This document shows positions 62,766 to 64,000 of a stretch of 64,000 nt of DNA, in pieces; positions within the stretch are counted from its first letter, which is position 1; the number at the start of each line of letters is the position of its first letter. This DNA comes from an uncultured Formosa sp. GTDB lineage: Bacteria; Bacteroidota; Bacteroidia; Flavobacteriales; Flavobacteriaceae. The notes under the pieces were generated by a model that saw only the letters and a program-made list of their open reading frames with translations, was not told where the DNA came from and searched no databases. The DNA is taken from assembly GCF_947500765.1 (NCBI RefSeq), contig NZ_CANMTH010000002.1, positions 248,001 through 312,000 on the forward strand, written 5' to 3'. The translations under genes and the position numbers were made by a program.

Positions 62766-64000
62766 GTGAAGTATTACACTCCTTTATTACTGTTATTTAT
62801 TCTAATGACAGGCTCAGTTTCGGCTCAACAAAAACAGATCACTTTAGAAGATATTTGGAATGGTAGTTTCAGAACAAATCGCATGGAATCTTTACATTCT
62901 ATGACCAATGGGAAAGAATATTCTGTGTTAGATTTTGATAGAGAAACACGAACTACGGCTATAGATATTTACGATTATAAGACGTTAAGTAAAGTAAAAA
63001 GTTTAGTAAATTCTGGCGATTTATCAGATATTGAATATTTTACAGATTACACATTTAATAAAGATGAAACCAAGGTCCTTTTAGCTACGCAAGTCGAGTC
63101 TATCTTTAGACGTTCAACACTAGGTTATTATTTTGTTTTTGATACTTCTACAAAAAAAACAATATCAGTTTCTGAAGAAAAAATTCAAGAACCAACATTT
63201 TCTCCAGATGGTACAAAAGTAGCTTACGGATTAAATAATAATCTTTTTATAAAAAATTTAAAGACGGGGGAAACGACTAAAATCACTTCAGATGGTGTAG
63301 ATAATAAAATTATTAATGGAATTACAGACTGGGTTTACGAAGAAGAATTTGCTTTTGTTCGTGCTTTTGAGTGGAATGCTGCTAGTAATAAAATTGCCTA
63401 TATAAGATTTGATGAAACTAAAGTTCCTGAATTTTCAATGGATGTTTATGGAACTAATTTATATCCAGAACAAGATGTTTTTAAATACCCAAAGGCTGGT
63501 GAGGCAAATTCAGAGGTTTCTCTTCATATATTCGATTTAACTAAAAATAAAACGTCTGAAGTTACTTTAGATAAAAGCTATACTGATTTTTATATTCCAA
63601 GAATTAAATGGACTAACGAAGCAGATGTGTTAAGTGCACAATATACAAACAGGCATCAAAATGAATTGGATTTATGGATGATAGATGCTTCTAGAATGAC
63701 CTCCAAATTAGTTCTTACAGATAAGGATGATGCTTATGTAGATGTTACAGATAACTTAACGTTTTTAGATGATAATAGTTTTATATGGACTAGCGAAAAA
63801 GATGGATATAACCATATATATCACTATAAAAAGGACGGCACACTAATTAATCAAATTACAACTGGTAATTGGGAAGTTACTAACTATTATGGTTATGATA
63901 AAAAAACTGAAAAGATATTTTATCAGTCTGTAGAAAACGGTTCTATTAATCGTGATGTGTATAGCATTTCGTTACAAGGGAAAAATAAAACACGTTTATC
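62766..64000 (+). CDS. Dipeptidyl peptidase IV-like S9 peptidase (3' end outside window)
   Basis: The frame is open from GTG 62766 to the window end (411 codons visible). A signal peptide (LLLLFILMTGSVSA) is followed by the beta-propeller of DPP-IV: ITLEDIWNG, FSPDGTKVAYG, and DWVYEEEFAF with the double glutamate that binds the substrate N-terminus. The alpha/beta-hydrolase catalytic domain is not in the window. The product is a periplasmic or secreted exopeptidase that removes X-Pro dipeptides. The start is GTG because no ATG occurs before the signal sequence in this frame. Confidence 0.92.
   Translation, partial: MKYYTPLLLLFILMTGSVSAQQKQITLEDIWNGSFRTNRMESLHSMTNGKEYSVLDFDRETRTTAIDIYDYKTLSKVKSLVNSGDLSDIEYFTDYTFNKDETKVLLATQVESIFRRSTLGYYFVFDTSTKKTISVSEEKIQEPTFSPDGTKVAYGLNNNLFIKNLKTGETTKITSDGVDNKIINGITDWVYEEEFAFVRAFEWNAASNKIAYIRFDETKVPEFSMDVYGTNLYPEQDVFKYPKAGEANSEVSLHIFDLTKNKTSEVTLDKSYTDFYIPRIKWTNEADVLSAQYTNRHQNELDLWMIDASRMTSKLVLTDKDDAYVDVTDNLTFLDDNSFIWTSEKDGYNHIYHYKKDGTLINQITTGNWEVTNYYGYDKKTEKIFYQSVENGSINRDVYSISLQGKNKTRL

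Noticed and set aside
1..64000. CRISPR arrays, insertion sequences, prophage, integrase genes
   Set aside because: I saw no regularly spaced repeats, transposase or integrase motifs or phage structural genes anywhere in the window.

Overview
The window is about 64 kb of AT-rich chromosome from a member of the Bacteroidota, almost certainly a marine-type Flavobacteriaceae; the genus cannot be fixed from sequence alone. The signs are perfect TAnnTTTG -10 elements in front of several genes and few Shine-Dalgarno sequences. Gene content agrees: alpha-glucan utilisation lipoproteins (GH31/GH13), a mevalonate pathway with class II HMG-CoA reductase and the GYDIA-type GHMP kinase, a Na+-pumping methylmalonyl-CoA decarboxylase, LptC and DPP-IV. 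Coding density is high and there is no phage, insertion sequence, CRISPR array or conjugative module.

Layout. 0-4.1 kb: downstream end of an alpha-glucan locus (GH31, then two GH13 lipoproteins). 4.3-10.3 kb: a same-strand redox-protection run of MsrB, MsrA, SelO, an alpha/beta-hydrolase-OsmC fusion, EgtB and EgtD. 10.4-15.8 kb: aldo/keto reductase, YtxH and hemerythrin stress proteins, TesB, GDPD, a BaiN-type flavoprotein and DUF1697. 15.8-19.9 kb: mevalonate diphosphate decarboxylase, a mevalonate-kinase-like GHMP kinase, a UbiA prenyltransferase and an RsuA/RluB-type protein that lacks its catalytic aspartate. 19.9-24.1 kb: a highly structured intergenic region with a possible pseudoknot, then speA, speB, a deoxyhypusine-synthase-like gene and two small conserved-looking proteins. 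24.3-25.7 kb: a GT-C type glycosyltransferase.

25.8-39.6 kb: a methylmalonyl-CoA locus (epimerase, carboxyltransferase, OadG, biotin carrier, OadB, CoA-transferase, mutase small and large subunits, and meaB further on). It is interrupted by a 1,740-bp segment holding a Fur-family regulator and an SDR oxidoreductase. Direct copies of the mutB 3' end plus its terminator bound this segment; the distal copy is a decayed mutB tail. 39.8-48.5 kb, minus strand: two GT2 glycosyltransferases, a carboxypeptidase-regulatory-like protein and a six-gene arsenosugar-type cluster (TIGR04283 GT, sterol-desaturase-like protein, purine nucleoside phosphorylase, TIGR04282 GT, ArsS radical SAM, AhpD-like protein) without ArsM. 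48.7-53.1 kb: Na+/H+ antiporter, MscS channel, a small gluzincin-like protein and a GH3-like acyl-adenylating enzyme.

53.3-60.3 kb: tRNA-Phe, coaX, a TPR protein, lptC, a CBS-domain HlyC/CorC protein and a PpiD-like prolyl isomerase. 60.4-62.6 kb: GYDIA GHMP kinase and HMG-CoA reductase, the second mevalonate locus. 62.8 kb to the end: start of a DPP-IV peptidase, cut by the window edge.

The observations I consider most worth a second look are the mutB-tail/terminator duplication around the Fur-SDR segment, the structured RNA candidate upstream of speA, the catalytically compromised pseudouridine synthase homologue, and the arsenosugar cluster with its divergent palindrome. Function calls rest on motif recognition by eye; no database search was run.
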